A stretch of DNA of 64,000 nt, taken from NCBI RefSeq assembly GCF_014201195.1, contig NZ_JACHDS010000001.1, positions 372,001 through 436,000 on the forward strand. Reading direction: 5' to 3'. This DNA is from Nocardiopsis mwathae. Lineage in GTDB: Bacteria; Actinomycetota; Actinomycetes; Streptosporangiales; Streptosporangiaceae. Under the pieces are notes generated by a model. That model was not told the DNA's origin. It made no database searches and saw only the letters and a list, made by a program, of their open reading frames with translations. This document shows positions 9,867 to 19,070 of this stretch, one piece after another (positions within the stretch are counted from its first letter, which is position 1; every line of letters begins with the position of its first letter). Made by a program: the position numbers and the translations under genes.

Positions 9867-12029
9867 TCAGGAGGGGGCGTGCTCCTCCTGGCGCAGTTTC
9901 TCCGCCAGCTGCGGCGGCAGCGGATCGTGCCGCAGGTAGCGGCGGTTGAACGAACCCGTCCCGTGCGACAGGGACCGCAGGTCGACCGCGTAGCGGCCGA
10001 TCTCCAGTTGCGGCACTTCGGCGCGGATCAGCGTCCGCCCGGTCTCCCGGGGCTCGGTGCCGATGACCCGTCCGCGGCGTGACGACAGGTCGCTCATCAC
10101 CGCGCCCATGTACTCGTCGGCGACCAGCACCGTCACCTCGTCGACGGGCTCCAGCATCGACGTCCTGCCCTGCTCGGCCGCGTCCTTCAGGGCGAGCTTC
10201 CCGGCCTTCTGGAAGGCCATGTCGGAGGAGTCCACCGAGTGCGCCTTGCCGTCGTACAGCGTCACCCGGATGTCCACCAGCGGGTAGCCCGACTTCACCC
10301 CCTGCTCCATCTGGGCGCGCACGCCCTTCTCCACCGACGGGATGAACTGGCGCGGGACCACGCCGCCGACGATCTTGTCGACGAACTCCAGACCGGTGCC
10401 CGACGGGAGCGGTTCGACCTGGATCCGGCAGATGCCGTACTCGCCGTGACCCCCGCTCTGCTTGACGTTGCGGCCCATACCCTGCGCCGGGACCGCGAAG
10501 GTCTCGCGCAGCGGGATACGCACGTCGTCGGTCTCGACCCGGACCCCGTAGCGCGTGGTCAACCGGTCCAGTGCCACGTCGAGGTGGGCCTCGCCGGTGC
10601 ACCACAGCACCATCTGGTGGGTCTCCGGGTTGACCTCCACCCGCAGTGTCAGGTCTTCGGACGCCAGCCGCGAGACCGCCTGGGAAAGCTTGTCCTCGTC
10701 GCTCTTGGCGGCGGCCTGCACCGCCACCGGGAGCAGCGGGTCCGGGAACTCCCACGGCGGCATGCGCAGCGGGCGCTCCTTGTCGGAGAGAGTGTCGCCG
10801 GTCTCGGCCTGGGTCAGTTTGGCGACCGCGCAGATGTCTCCGGCGATGACCTCGCCGCACGGCTCGTTGGCGCGGCCGATCGGCGTGGACAGCGCGCCGA
10901 TGCGCTCGTCGACGTCGTGGTCGTCGTGGCCGCGGTCGGCCAAGCCGTGCCCGCTGACGTGCACGACCGAGTCCGGCCGCAGCGTTCCGGAGAACACCCG
11001 GACCAGGCTGACCCGGCCCACATACGGGTCGCTGGCCGTCTTGACCACCTCGGCCAGCAGCGGGCCGTCGGGGTCGGCCGTCAGCCCGGCGACGGGCTTG
11101 CCGTCCACCGTGGTCACGTCCTCCGGGAGCGGGCGCTCGACCGGGGACGGGGTGGCGCGGGGCAGTTCGTCGAGCAGTTCGTGGACGCCGACGCCCCGGG
11201 TGGCGGAGATCGCGAGGACCGGGTGGAAGTGGCCCCGGGCCACCGCCGCCTCCAGGTCGGCGATGAGCAACTGCGGATCGAGCGCGGCGCCCTCCATGTA
11301 CTGGTCCATGAGAGCCTCGTCCTCGCTCTCCTGGATCACCCCCTCGATCAGGGCGTTGCGCATCGCCTCGATCTCACCGTCCAGCCCCTCGGGCGGCGCG
11401 GCCTCGGCGCGCTCCGGGCCGGAGTGGTCGTAGTAGCGCTGCGAGATCAGCCCGACCAGCCCGCGCACGGTGCGCGCGTCCCCCTCACCGGCGTACACCG
11501 GCACATAGGCGGGCAGGACGCCGTCGCCGAAGGCCTCCCGGCACTCCCGCACCGTGCCCTCGAAGTCGGCGCGGTGGTGGTCGATCTTGGTGACGGCGAC
11601 GGCACGCGGCATGCCCACCGCGGCGCACTCGTCCCAGAGCAGCCGGGTGCGGCCGTCGACGCCGTCGAGCGCCGAGACCACGAACAGCACGGCGTCGGCC
11701 GCGCGCAACCCGGCGCGCAGGTCGCCGACGAAGTCGGCGTAGCCGGGGGTGTCCAGCAGGTTCAGCTTCACGCCACCGCAGCGGAGCGGGGCGAGTGTGA
11801 GGTTGACCGAGCGCTTCTGCCGGATCTCGACGTCGTCGTGGTCGCTGACCGTCGTGCCCTCTTCGACCCGCCCGGCACGCGGGATGGCGCCGGAGGCGTG
11901 CAGCAGCGCCTCCATCAGCGTCGTCTTTCCTGCTCCTGACGGGCCGACCAGAACAACGTTGCGGATGTCCGTCGGTCGGTCGGCCTTAGGTGCCCTGCCG
12001 GTGGTCGCTGGACCGGATTTGTCCGCCAT
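9867..12029 (-). CDS. EF-G-like translational GTPase (EF-G2 type)
   Basis: A 720-residue protein with the full EF-G domain order: GTPase domain (VGPSGAGKTTL P-loop, DTPGYADFVG switch II), domain II, domain III, domain IV (TLYDGKAHSVDSSDMAFQKAGK) and domain V. The G4 motif reads TKID rather than NKxD, and the sequence matches the non-essential actinobacterial paralogue (mycobacterial FusA2) rather than canonical FusA. No ribosomal-protein genes are nearby, which agrees. Paralogues bind ribosomes and hydrolyse GTP weakly; their role is poorly defined. ATG 12029 begins MADKSG; the frame is open upstream but lacks family similarity. It is divergent from the CPBP protease gene. Confidence 0.85.
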   Translation of the reverse strand: MADKSGPATTGRAPKADRPTDIRNVVLVGPSGAGKTTLMEALLHASGAIPRAGRVEEGTTVSDHDDVEIRQKRSVNLTLAPLRCGGVKLNLLDTPGYADFVGDLRAGLRAADAVLFVVSALDGVDGRTRLLWDECAAVGMPRAVAVTKIDHHRADFEGTVRECREAFGDGVLPAYVPVYAGEGDARTVRGLVGLISQRYYDHSGPERAEAAPPEGLDGEIEAMRNALIEGVIQESEDEALMDQYMEGAALDPQLLIADLEAAVARGHFHPVLAISATRGVGVHELLDELPRATPSPVERPLPEDVTTVDGKPVAGLTADPDGPLLAEVVKTASDPYVGRVSLVRVFSGTLRPDSVVHVSGHGLADRGHDDHDVDERIGALSTPIGRANEPCGEVIAGDICAVAKLTQAETGDTLSDKERPLRMPPWEFPDPLLPVAVQAAAKSDEDKLSQAVSRLASEDLTLRVEVNPETHQMVLWCTGEAHLDVALDRLTTRYGVRVETDDVRIPLRETFAVPAQGMGRNVKQSGGHGEYGICRIQVEPLPSGTGLEFVDKIVGGVVPRQFIPSVEKGVRAQMEQGVKSGYPLVDIRVTLYDGKAHSVDSSDMAFQKAGKLALKDAAEQGRTSMLEPVDEVTVLVADEYMGAVMSDLSSRRGRVIGTEPRETGRTLIRAEVPQLEIGRYAVDLRSLSHGTGSFNRRYLRHDPLPPQLAEKLRQEEHAPS

Positions 12030-12277
12030 GCTTCCCAACCTTCTTCCTTCGGCTCCCATGCGGATGACGCCGGCGCACCGCGTTGGGTGTGACGCGGGAC
12101 ACTCTCTACCGTCACCCGTAGCGCCGGATATCACAAGGGGTCATTTCGGGAAACAAAGGGTGACGCAGCGTGTGGCGGGCATGGCGAAGCGGCAGGTCGT
12201 GCGGGCAGCACCGGAAAACCCGTGCCTGCGTGGCCGGAATGGCCGTGAATGCTGTCCCAATCTCCTAGGCTGTGCCC

Positions 12278-13537
12278 GTGCCGTGGTCCGAGAGCATTCC
12301 CCAATTCAGTCTCATCGCGATGATCCTCGGGATCGCGCTGATGGCCTACGCCGCCGTCGGCGAGCCGATCCTGGGCCGTATCGCCTACGCGTGGCTGCGC
12401 CGCCGACGCGAGACCGACGCCTCCGCACTGGTCAAGTACTACGGGCTGACCATCGCCATCCAGTGGCTGTGGATCGCCGCCATCGTCGCGATCCTGGTGA
12501 CCTCGCCCGGTCTGGGACTCGACGACCTGGGGCTGCGCGCGCCCGACAAGTGGGCCCCGTTCCTGGCCGCCCTCGTCGGCTTCGGGGTCGGCGGCGGCAT
12601 CTTCTGGCTGCTCACCCGTGACCGGGCCGGAAAGAAGGACAAGGGCCGGAAGAAGGGGAAGGGCGCGGCGGGCGGCCGCGCGGCCGATGCCGACGACGAG
12701 TTCGAGGCCGAGTACCCCGGCGATTCCGCCTACGACCCTTCCCACGGCCCTTCCTACGAAGCACCCCACGGCGGTGGGTACCCGTCCGGCCCCGGGGTGC
12801 CGCCCGCCCACGGGTACGGGACCGGGCCGCAGTACGGCCACGGGCCGGGGCCCCAGCACGGTGGGCCGTCCTACGACATCGGTGCGACCGCGGCCTTCGC
12901 GCCCGGCGAGGTTCCCGGGCACCACTCCGGGGGCCGCCCCGAGACGCACCCGGACGGCGGACCCCGGCTGCCCCCGGCGCCGGCCCCCGGTGCCGAGGTC
13001 AACGAGGCCCTGGCGCCGCGCACGCCCGCCGAGCGGCGGCTCGCCGCAGCCCTGGCCATCACCGCGGGCATCGGTGAGGAGCTGCTCTACCGCGGCCTGT
13101 TCATCGCCCTCGGCGTGAGCTTCGGACTGCCGCTGTGGGCGGCGGCGATCCTGTCCTGCGTGCTCTTCGCGATCGCCCACCTGTACCAGGGATGGTGGGG
13201 GCTGGTCGGCCCCGGCCTGGTCGGGGTCCTGTTCACCGTCGTCTACCTGGGCACGGGCAGCCTCATCATCCCGATCCTGCTGCACATCGCCCTGGACGTG
13301 CGCTCCCTGCTGATCTCCCGCGGATCAGGGGGAGGCGGTGGCGACCACGGCGGACGACCCGCCGATCGCGGTGCCCGCAAGGGGCGCCGCGGGGGCGGTC
13401 GCAGGGGCGGCGACCGCGGACACGCACGGGCCGCCGGCCGCGGCGGGGGTCGGCGCGACCCGCGGGACGGCGCTCCCCGTGCCACGGGCGGCCGCAGCGG
13501 CGGTGGGCGCCGAAGGCGCGGCGCACCACCCATGTGA
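12278..13537 (+). CDS. CPBP-family intramembrane protease with Gly/His/Pro-rich insert and Arg/Gly tail
   Basis: A membrane protein of about 419 residues. The CPBP (Abi/Rce1-like) motifs are intact: EELLYR (about 267-272), FAIAHLYQGWWG and ILLHIALDVRS. Two N-terminal helices precede a hydrophilic linker (about 118-245) rich in Gly, Pro, His and Tyr, which splits the membrane domain. After the last helix comes a tail of about 70 residues dominated by Arg and Gly (RKGRRGGGRRGGDRGH). Family members are membrane proteases or protease-like proteins; the substrate is unknown. GTG 12278 has AGG 8 nt upstream; GTG 12272 is equally possible. The tail is in the correct frame up to the stop, so it is not an assembly artefact visible here. 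Confidence 0.78.
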   Translation: MPWSESIPQFSLIAMILGIALMAYAAVGEPILGRIAYAWLRRRRETDASALVKYYGLTIAIQWLWIAAIVAILVTSPGLGLDDLGLRAPDKWAPFLAALVGFGVGGGIFWLLTRDRAGKKDKGRKKGKGAAGGRAADADDEFEAEYPGDSAYDPSHGPSYEAPHGGGYPSGPGVPPAHGYGTGPQYGHGPGPQHGGPSYDIGATAAFAPGEVPGHHSGGRPETHPDGGPRLPPAPAPGAEVNEALAPRTPAERRLAAALAITAGIGEELLYRGLFIALGVSFGLPLWAAAILSCVLFAIAHLYQGWWGLVGPGLVGVLFTVVYLGTGSLIIPILLHIALDVRSLLISRGSGGGGGDHGGRPADRGARKGRRGGGRRGGDRGHARAAGRGGGRRDPRDGAPRATGGRSGGGRRRRGAPPM

Positions 13538-13655
13538 CCCCGCCGGGAGGGGGACGCGCACGCCGGAGCCCCCCGGCACGGCCGCCGCCCCGCCGGTGGT
13601 GCCTCCTCTACCCGGGGGACACGTGCGTCCTTCCGTGTCCATGAGGAGCGCGATC

Positions 13656-14489
13656 ATGCAGGATGGTGGGGTGTCCGACGCCCTGCACTCCACCCCCAGG
13701 CCCGCCCCCGAGCGTCGTCGGCTGAGCACCACCGACGGGGTCCACCTCGACTCCGTTCTGATCCGTTCCGGGACGGGGGCGGCGCGCGGTACCGCGGTCG
13801 TCCTCGCCAACGGGTTCACCGGCACGTGGCGCAGTCCGCACACCAAGATGATCGCCTCCCGCCTGCTGCCGGTGGGTGACGTCATGACCTTCGACTTCCG
13901 CGGCCACCGCGCGTCCACCGGTGCGAGCACGGTCGGCAACGACGAGGTCAACGACGTACAGGCGGTCGTGGAGCACCTGCGGGGCCTCGGGTACACCGCC
14001 GTCGCCACCGTCGGCTTCTCCATGGGCGCCGCCGTCGTCATCCGGCATGCGGCGCTGTTCGGCGGGGTGTCGGCCGTCGTCGCGGTAAGTGGACCCAGCC
14101 AGTGGTACTACCGGGGCTCCCGCCGGATGCGGCTGCTGCACTTCGGGGTGGAGCAGCCCGTGGGCCGCTGGTTCCTACGCGTGGCCCGCCAGGTCCGGGT
14201 GACCGACCGGGAGTGGAACCCCCGGCCGCAAGACCCCGTCGAACTCGCCCCGCTGGTGGCACCGGCCCCGCTCCTGGTGGTCCATGGCGACCGGGACGGC
14301 TACTTTCCCGTCGACCACGCCCACCGCATCCACGACGCCGCCCACCACCCCAAGGAGCTGTGGATCGAACCGGGCATGAACCACGCCGAGCGGGGCGTCA
14401 CCCCGCGTCGCGCCGAGCGCATTTCCCAGTGGCTCGCCGCCAATCAGGCCGTGGTGCGCGAGCGGGAACGGCTGACAGGCCCCGAGTGA
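13656..14489 (+). CDS. Alpha/beta-fold hydrolase
   Basis: A 277-residue serine hydrolase. The nucleophile elbow GFSMGA, the acid in VHGDRDGYF and the His in GMNHAERG make a complete catalytic triad; VVLANGFTGTW supplies the oxyanion loop. It has no signal peptide, so it is cytoplasmic. The substrate cannot be told from sequence. The frame is open far upstream, overlapping the previous gene, but AGGAG at 13644-13648, 7 nt before ATG 13656, decides the start; GTG 13671 is a shorter alternative. It is transcribed in the same direction as the CPBP gene, 118 bp away, and ends before a hairpin shared with the convergent wblA. Confidence 0.8.
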   Translation: MQDGGVSDALHSTPRPAPERRRLSTTDGVHLDSVLIRSGTGAARGTAVVLANGFTGTWRSPHTKMIASRLLPVGDVMTFDFRGHRASTGASTVGNDEVNDVQAVVEHLRGLGYTAVATVGFSMGAAVVIRHAALFGGVSAVVAVSGPSQWYYRGSRRMRLLHFGVEQPVGRWFLRVARQVRVTDREWNPRPQDPVELAPLVAPAPLLVVHGDRDGYFPVDHAHRIHDAAHHPKELWIEPGMNHAERGVTPRRAERISQWLAANQAVVRERERLTGPE

Positions 14490-14652
14490 GGCGGGTCTGG
14501 GCCCCGCGCACCCCGGGCGGAGGGCACAGGGCGGACCCGTGGGATGACGGCCACGTGACCGAGTGTGGCCGCGTATTCGAGAAACCATGCGGCCCGTTCG
14601 AACGTGTGAGTAGCATCTGAACTGCTGGGCGGCGCGGACGCTCATAGAAGGC

Positions 14653-14685
14653 GAGGCCGTCCCCACCACTCCCGGGGACGGCCTC
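14653..14685. terminator. Bidirectional hairpin between hydrolase gene and wblA
   Basis: Perfect 12-bp arms, GAGGCCGTCCCC and GGGGACGGCCTC, with a 9-nt loop. It lies between the 3' ends of two convergent genes. Confidence 0.75.
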
Positions 14686-14716
14686 CACAGCGCAACCGTG
14701 CTACGGCTGGGCGCGG

Positions 14717-15022
14717 TCAGGCGAGGAGCTGGCGCTCCACGTCGGAGTTCTGCTCGTAGGCGCTGCGCGCGTTGGAGAGGAGGTTCTGCCAGGAGTCGAC
14801 GTCGGGGCGCCGACGCAGCAGTGCCCGGCGCTCGCGCTCGGTCATGCCCCCCCAGACCCCGAACTCGACACGGTTGTCCAACGCGTCGGCCAGGCATTCG
14901 GTGCGTACCGGGCAGCCCCGGCAGATGAGCTTGGCCCGGTTCTGGGCCGCTCCCTGGACGAACATGGCGTCGGGGTCCGTCTCCCGGCACAGTCCCCTGC
15001 CAGCCCAATCCCTATTCCACAT
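14717..15022 (-). CDS. wblA: WblA / WhiB4-type iron-sulfur transcription regulator
   Basis: A 101-residue WhiB-family protein. The four Fe-S cluster cysteines are Cys12, Cys34, Cys37 and Cys43 (ICRGCPVRTEC), followed by the GVWGG turn and the basic ERRALLRRRP helix. FVQGAAQNRAK and LADALDNRVEFGVWGG are diagnostic of the WblA (Streptomyces) / WhiB4 (Mycobacterium) branch. In Streptomyces WblA controls the switch to sporulation and usually holds down antibiotic production; in mycobacteria WhiB4 responds to oxygen and nitric oxide. It therefore may influence the PKS locus in this window, but that is inference. GGGAG lies 10-14 nt before ATG 15022, and a long leader region precedes it, as is common for whiB-like genes. 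Confidence 0.9.
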   Translation of the reverse strand: MWNRDWAGRGLCRETDPDAMFVQGAAQNRAKLICRGCPVRTECLADALDNRVEFGVWGGMTERERRALLRRRPDVDSWQNLLSNARSAYEQNSDVERQLLA

Positions 15023-15578
15023 GTTGCCCCACTCCCAAGATCAGCATGTGAGTCTTGTCGGTTCCGCCGACGGGCGCGGTCGTCGGCATCGGGGGAGGGA
15101 GAGAGTTCGGCGGACGGTGCCACTCGCGGAGTCCGGACAGGGGGCCGGTACTCCACGGGCCGCTCATTTCGGCCTACTGTGTCCCTCCTCACCGCTGGGG
15201 TCGAAACTACGGATCGGCGAGCGGGACCGACAGGCCCCATTAGGCCCATTTCTGATATAGCCCAGGTGGGCCATTGCGATCCGCGGGATGAGTCATGAGG
15301 ACTGCGCGGAGCGTCACGTACTTACACGTATGTCCGGGTGGGCTGGTCTGGCATGTGACACAGGGTGAGGCGGAGGGGGAGCAGGACGTCGATCACCTGC
15401 CGCTGCTGAATGCGGTCAGGAGACAACCATGATCCGCCCAGGCCGCTACGCGGCCACCCGGGGCGCACCATCCCCAAAGGACAGCACGGGCCGGGGTTTT
15501 CGCCCCGGCCCGTGCTGACACGTGTGGGAAAACCCGGGCAGGCCCCGGTTCTCCTCCGCGCACGCGGACGCGTCGCCG
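15023..15578. other. wblA upstream region plus terminator, no gene
   Basis: About 556 bp between the wblA start and the 3' end of the next minus-strand gene. It holds the hairpin at 15482-15517 and presumably the wblA promoter and a long untranslated leader. Short open frames here show no coding character or family similarity. Confidence 0.5.
15482..15517 (-). terminator. Strong intrinsic terminator of the coiled-coil protein gene
   Basis: Perfect 15-bp arms (15482-15496, 15503-15517) around the loop TTTTCG, 62 bp past the stop of the minus-strand gene starting at 16586. The symmetry would also let it work on the plus strand. Confidence 0.8.
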
Positions 15579-16586
15579 TCAGAACGACGAGACGTGCACG
15601 TGGTCGTAGTGGTTCTCGGTGATGCTGCCCCGGTCGTTCATGGGCTTCCAGCCGGCGCCCGGGTTACGGGAGTCCCAGATCTTCTGCTCCCAGATCACGT
15701 ACTTGACGCCCAGGCGGCCGGCGTTGGCGCGGGCGTATTCGGCGATCTGCTGGCCGAGCTGCTGGTTGGCGGAGGACGGGTAGCCGCCGTTGGCGCTCAT
15801 CATGAAGTCGCAGGCCTGCCCCGTGCCGTGGTCGTCGCTGCTGCTGCGCAGGCAGCCCACCGGGTAGGGGGCGCCGAACCTGCCGATGATCTCGTCGCGG
15901 ATCGCGGCCATGCGCGGGGTGGCGCCGTCGAAGCCCCAGCCGCGGGCGCTGGCCGGGACCGTGCCGTTACCCCCGCCGCCGGAGCCGGCGCTGTCGTCGG
16001 AGGGCGGCGCGGGGACCTTCTCCTTCTCGTACTTCTCGATCCGCTTCTTGATCTCGTCGCGCTGCTCCTCCAGCTCGTCGATGACCTGCTTGGCCTCTTC
16101 GAGCTTCTTGTCGGCCTTGGCCGAGGCCTTCTCGCGCTTCTCCTTGAGCGAGGTGAGGTCCTGCAGGCGCCCGGCGTGCGTCTGGGCGAGCTGGCTGACC
16201 AGGGCGGCGTCATCCAGCATGCCTTCGGGTTCGCGGCTGAGCACGACCTCCATGACCGGGTCGACACCGGAGCCCTTGTACTGGGCCGCCGCGATGCCCG
16301 AGACGTCGTCCCGGGCCCGGCCGAGGTCCTTCTCGGCCTTCTTCAGGGCCTTCTCCGCCTCCTCGGCGGCCTCCTTGGCGTCCGTGTACTGGATGAGGTC
16401 GCCCGCGTACTCGTCCTCCAGCTCGTCGGCCCGCTCGTTGAGCTCCTCAAGGCTGAGTTCCTCGTCCTCGGGCTCGGCGTCGGCGGCCGCGGGGGCGAGC
16501 AGGGCGAGGGCCGCCGCGGCGGCGGTGGCCAGCAGGCGCGCACGGTGGCGCACAGGACGTACCGAGGGGGTGTGCATTGATGTCAA
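15579..16586 (-). CDS. Secreted coiled-coil protein with C-terminal hydrolase-like domain (cell-wall type)
   Basis: About 335 residues. A basic start and a hydrophobic core (LLATAAAAALALLAPAAADA) form a Sec signal peptide. Residues of about 40-220 are an almost continuous Glu/Lys-rich coiled coil of the kind seen in RipA/PcsB-like regulators of peptidoglycan hydrolysis. A Gly/Ser linker leads to a C-terminal domain (GWGFDGATPRMAAIRDEI to HYDHVHVSSF) seen in many actinomycete secreted proteins, with His-rich HYDHVHV suggesting a metal site. It is probably a cell-wall or envelope remodelling protein. TTG 16586 has GGAG 7 nt upstream; ATG 16577 is the alternative and gives the same signal peptide. 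Confidence 0.75.
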   Translation of the reverse strand: MTSMHTPSVRPVRHRARLLATAAAAALALLAPAAADAEPEDEELSLEELNERADELEDEYAGDLIQYTDAKEAAEEAEKALKKAEKDLGRARDDVSGIAAAQYKGSGVDPVMEVVLSREPEGMLDDAALVSQLAQTHAGRLQDLTSLKEKREKASAKADKKLEEAKQVIDELEEQRDEIKKRIEKYEKEKVPAPPSDDSAGSGGGGNGTVPASARGWGFDGATPRMAAIRDEIIGRFGAPYPVGCLRSSSDDHGTGQACDFMMSANGGYPSSANQQLGQQIAEYARANAGRLGVKYVIWEQKIWDSRNPGAGWKPMNDRGSITENHYDHVHVSSF

Positions 16587-16751
16587 GGGGTCACTCCGTA
16601 GACGGACCTGTGGCCCCGCCCGGGGGTGAGACATGGGCGGTTCGGGGGCGGGCAGGTGCCCGTGGGCCACGGGGTGCTTCAGCAGACGATACGAGACTCC
16701 GCTGTTATCTGCCTAGTGATGGTAGAGGATTAGTGGGCGAGTCCGGGATGA

Positions 16752-17306
16752 TCAGGACAATCCTCCGAAAGCGCTGGGCAGCTTCGGTGGCGTGGGTTCG
16801 GTGGGCGTGTCGCGCAGGAACCACGCCGACTGCCGGACTTCCCGCATCGCCGCGCGCCGGGTGTCGCGCTCCAGGCGGTCGAGGTAGAGCATCCCGTCGA
16901 GGTGATCCGTCTCATGCTGCAGGCACCGCGCCATGAGACCGGAACCGCGCACGGTGACCGGATCATTGCGCTTGTCGACTCCGGTGACCACCGCATGCAT
17001 CGCCCGCTTCGTCGGGTACCACAGGCCCGGGACCGACAGGCAGCCCTCGTGGCCGTCCTGCGACTCCTCCGACAGCTCCGCGATCTCGGGGTTGAGCACA
17101 TAGCCGATCCGGCCCTCGACGTTGTAACCGAAGGCCCGGAGCCCGACGCCGATCTGCGTCGCGGCCACGCCCGCGTGCCCGGGGGCGTCGACGGTGTCGA
17201 GCAGGTCGCGCACGAGCGCATCGGTGTGTCGGTCGAACGTGGTGATGGGGGCCGTCGCCGTCACGAGGACCGGGTCGCCGAAGTAGACGATGGGGCGCTT
17301 GCTCAT
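16752..17306 (-). CDS. def: Peptide deformylase
   Basis: A 184-residue deformylase, which removes the formyl group from the N-terminal Met of new proteins using Fe2+. All three motifs are intact: GVAATQIGVG (Gln51), EGCLS (Cys89) and QHETDHLDG (His131, Glu132, His135). Length is normal. The ATG at 17306 has only a weak ribosome-binding site. It lies 56 bp downstream of the nucleotidyltransferase gene in the same direction, so they may share a transcript. No fmt or other translation genes are adjacent, and actinomycetes often have several def copies, so this may be an accessory one. Confidence 0.92.
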   Translation of the reverse strand: MSKRPIVYFGDPVLVTATAPITTFDRHTDALVRDLLDTVDAPGHAGVAATQIGVGLRAFGYNVEGRIGYVLNPEIAELSEESQDGHEGCLSVPGLWYPTKRAMHAVVTGVDKRNDPVTVRGSGLMARCLQHETDHLDGMLYLDRLERDTRRAAMREVRQSAWFLRDTPTEPTPPKLPSAFGGLS

Positions 17307-17362
17307 GGGTGACACATTAGCCGCGCACCGGGCGGAAGGGGGCGGGGGTATCCACAGGGTGT

Positions 17363-18172
17363 TCAGGCGAGCCGCGGGGCGAGTGCGTCGTCGAGCACCA
17401 TCTCGATGTAGTCGAGTGCCGCCCGGCGCCGTGCCAGGGCGTTGGCGTACAGGGAGGGGAGCCTGCTGCCGCGGCGGATGCGCAGGCACTCGTTGACGAT
17501 GCGGTCCCACCGGTCGGGGAAGGCGTGCAAGGCGTACGCTCCGGCGCCGGATTTGGAGGTGATCTCCCCGGTGGCCAGGGTGAAGTGCAGGCGGCTGACG
17601 CTCAGCACGCTCCAGGAGGGGGCCAGCGACCCGAGCACGGCCAGGCCGCGGGGGCTGACCAGGCGCCCGGCCTTGGCCCGCCAGCGGCGCCACTGCTCGT
17701 CGAGGTTTCCCAGGGACCAGTCGCGCAGGCTGGCGGGGGAGTCCCACACGGCCAGCTCGACCGGGACCGGGCCGCGCGCGGTGACGCCGCGTTCGGCCAG
17801 CACATGCCAGGTGACGGGGTTGATCTCGGCGGTGTCCTTCTCCTTGAACCTTCCGCCGAGAACGGAGGCGACGGGGCCGCACGACATCGGGTCCTCGGTG
17901 AGGTCGTCCCAGGTGACGTGGATGCCGTTGAACTGGGGGCGGCGGACCTGGGAGCGGGTACGCGCATGCGCGCGGCGGAGCGCGTCGAGGTCGGCGTCGG
18001 TGAGGGGACGGGCGGTCACGGCGACGAAGTCGACGTCGCTGGAGTGCGGGCGGAAGTCGTCCAGGGCGACCGATCCGGTCAGGTAGAGCCCTTCGACGAG
18101 GCCGGGTGCCTCGCTGTCCACGTTGTGGAGGAATGCCTGCACGAGGTCCTGCACGCGTGGGTGGATCGCCAT
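17363..18172 (-). CDS. Nucleotidyltransferase with aminoglycoside-adenylyltransferase-like C-terminal domain
   Basis: A 269-residue protein. The nucleotidyltransferase core is LYLTGSVALDDFRPHSSDVDF, with the GS pair and DxD metal ligands near residues 32-48. The second half resembles the helical domain of AadA-type enzymes (DUF4111): ALHAFPDRWDRIVNECLRIRRGS. AadA enzymes adenylylate streptomycin or spectinomycin, but many genomic relatives have no proven resistance role, so the substrate is open. GGAG 6 nt before ATG 18172 decides the start over the much longer open frame. A streptomycin-kinase-like gene lies 3 kb away, but not in the same operon. Confidence 0.78.
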   Translation of the reverse strand: MAIHPRVQDLVQAFLHNVDSEAPGLVEGLYLTGSVALDDFRPHSSDVDFVAVTARPLTDADLDALRRAHARTRSQVRRPQFNGIHVTWDDLTEDPMSCGPVASVLGGRFKEKDTAEINPVTWHVLAERGVTARGPVPVELAVWDSPASLRDWSLGNLDEQWRRWRAKAGRLVSPRGLAVLGSLAPSWSVLSVSRLHFTLATGEITSKSGAGAYALHAFPDRWDRIVNECLRIRRGSRLPSLYANALARRRAALDYIEMVLDDALAPRLA

Positions 18173-19070
18173 TCGGTCTCCAGTCTGATTGCGCTCGGGG
18201 CTCGCGGATCGCGCCGGCCGGCCGCTGCCGACCCCGCCGTGCGTGCACCGGTCGGCCACGGCACCCGGTGGCATCCCAGTGCAGCGGTGTCCGGCCCCGC
18301 GGGAGATGTGCCTGGGGGAGGGCACCGTCCGGTGTCCGCTGGAGGAGAGCCAAACACCGCTCCTCAGGCCATAAGTCTGAGAGGTGGAGCAGGCGATGGC
18401 AAGTGAGCGGCCGTGATCGGCATCCTGTCTCCCCACGTCAGGGAGGTGGTCATGTGGGATGAAGTGGGGTTCTGGCTCCATTGACGGGGGTCGCTCGGGG
18501 GTGCTAAAGGGTCGTTTGCGACCGCGTCCGTTCCGTCCGGGAAGATCGAGACGCGAGCGCATATGCACGCGCATTTTCGCGCCGCCTTTCGGGAGGGACC
18601 TGTGTCACGTTAATTCGTGTCGGAAGCGGGTATTGCTGGTTTCCCAGGGATGCTGAGATCCAGTTGTGCTTTCAAGTACGACCGCGGCTCTGTAGAGAGG
18701 TCGAGATTCGTGTGATTGCCGGATATTTCGATGGTCGAGGCCGTTGTGCCCGGGGATCACGATGTTGTCGAAGAATGGGCGGCGATCGGAGTGGAAATCC
18801 ATCCCTGGTGGACTGACGGGGTGTCGGAGACCTCTGGTTCCACGTGAGTGTCAGGCCTGGCCAGTGTGGTACGTCACCCTGCGAGTCGCGATAGGGACGC
18901 GCGCGCCGACCCCTCTTGGGAGGATCTTTCCCTTCCCTTTGCCGGGTGTCCCCCAGCTGGTCGAACTGCAGTTTTCACGTGCGTAACAAGAGGTCATTCG
19001 TGAGAAACCGCTGGATCCTATGGTCGGGGGTAGCGGACCGGCGGAATCGGTGACTCACAAGGAGACGGAT
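18173..19070. other. Long intergenic region of lower GC, no gene seen
   Basis: About 900 bp between divergent genes. The stretch 18600-18800 is visibly poorer in G+C than its surroundings. Open frames are short, lack third-position GC bias and resemble nothing known to me. It may hold remnants of a lost gene or a long leader; I could not identify either. Confidence 0.45.

Noticed and set aside
16587-16751. Possible cyclic-di-AMP riboswitch before the secreted coiled-coil protein
   Set aside because: Such riboswitches often precede cell-wall hydrolase genes, but only about 165 bp separate the genes and I could not find the conserved core.
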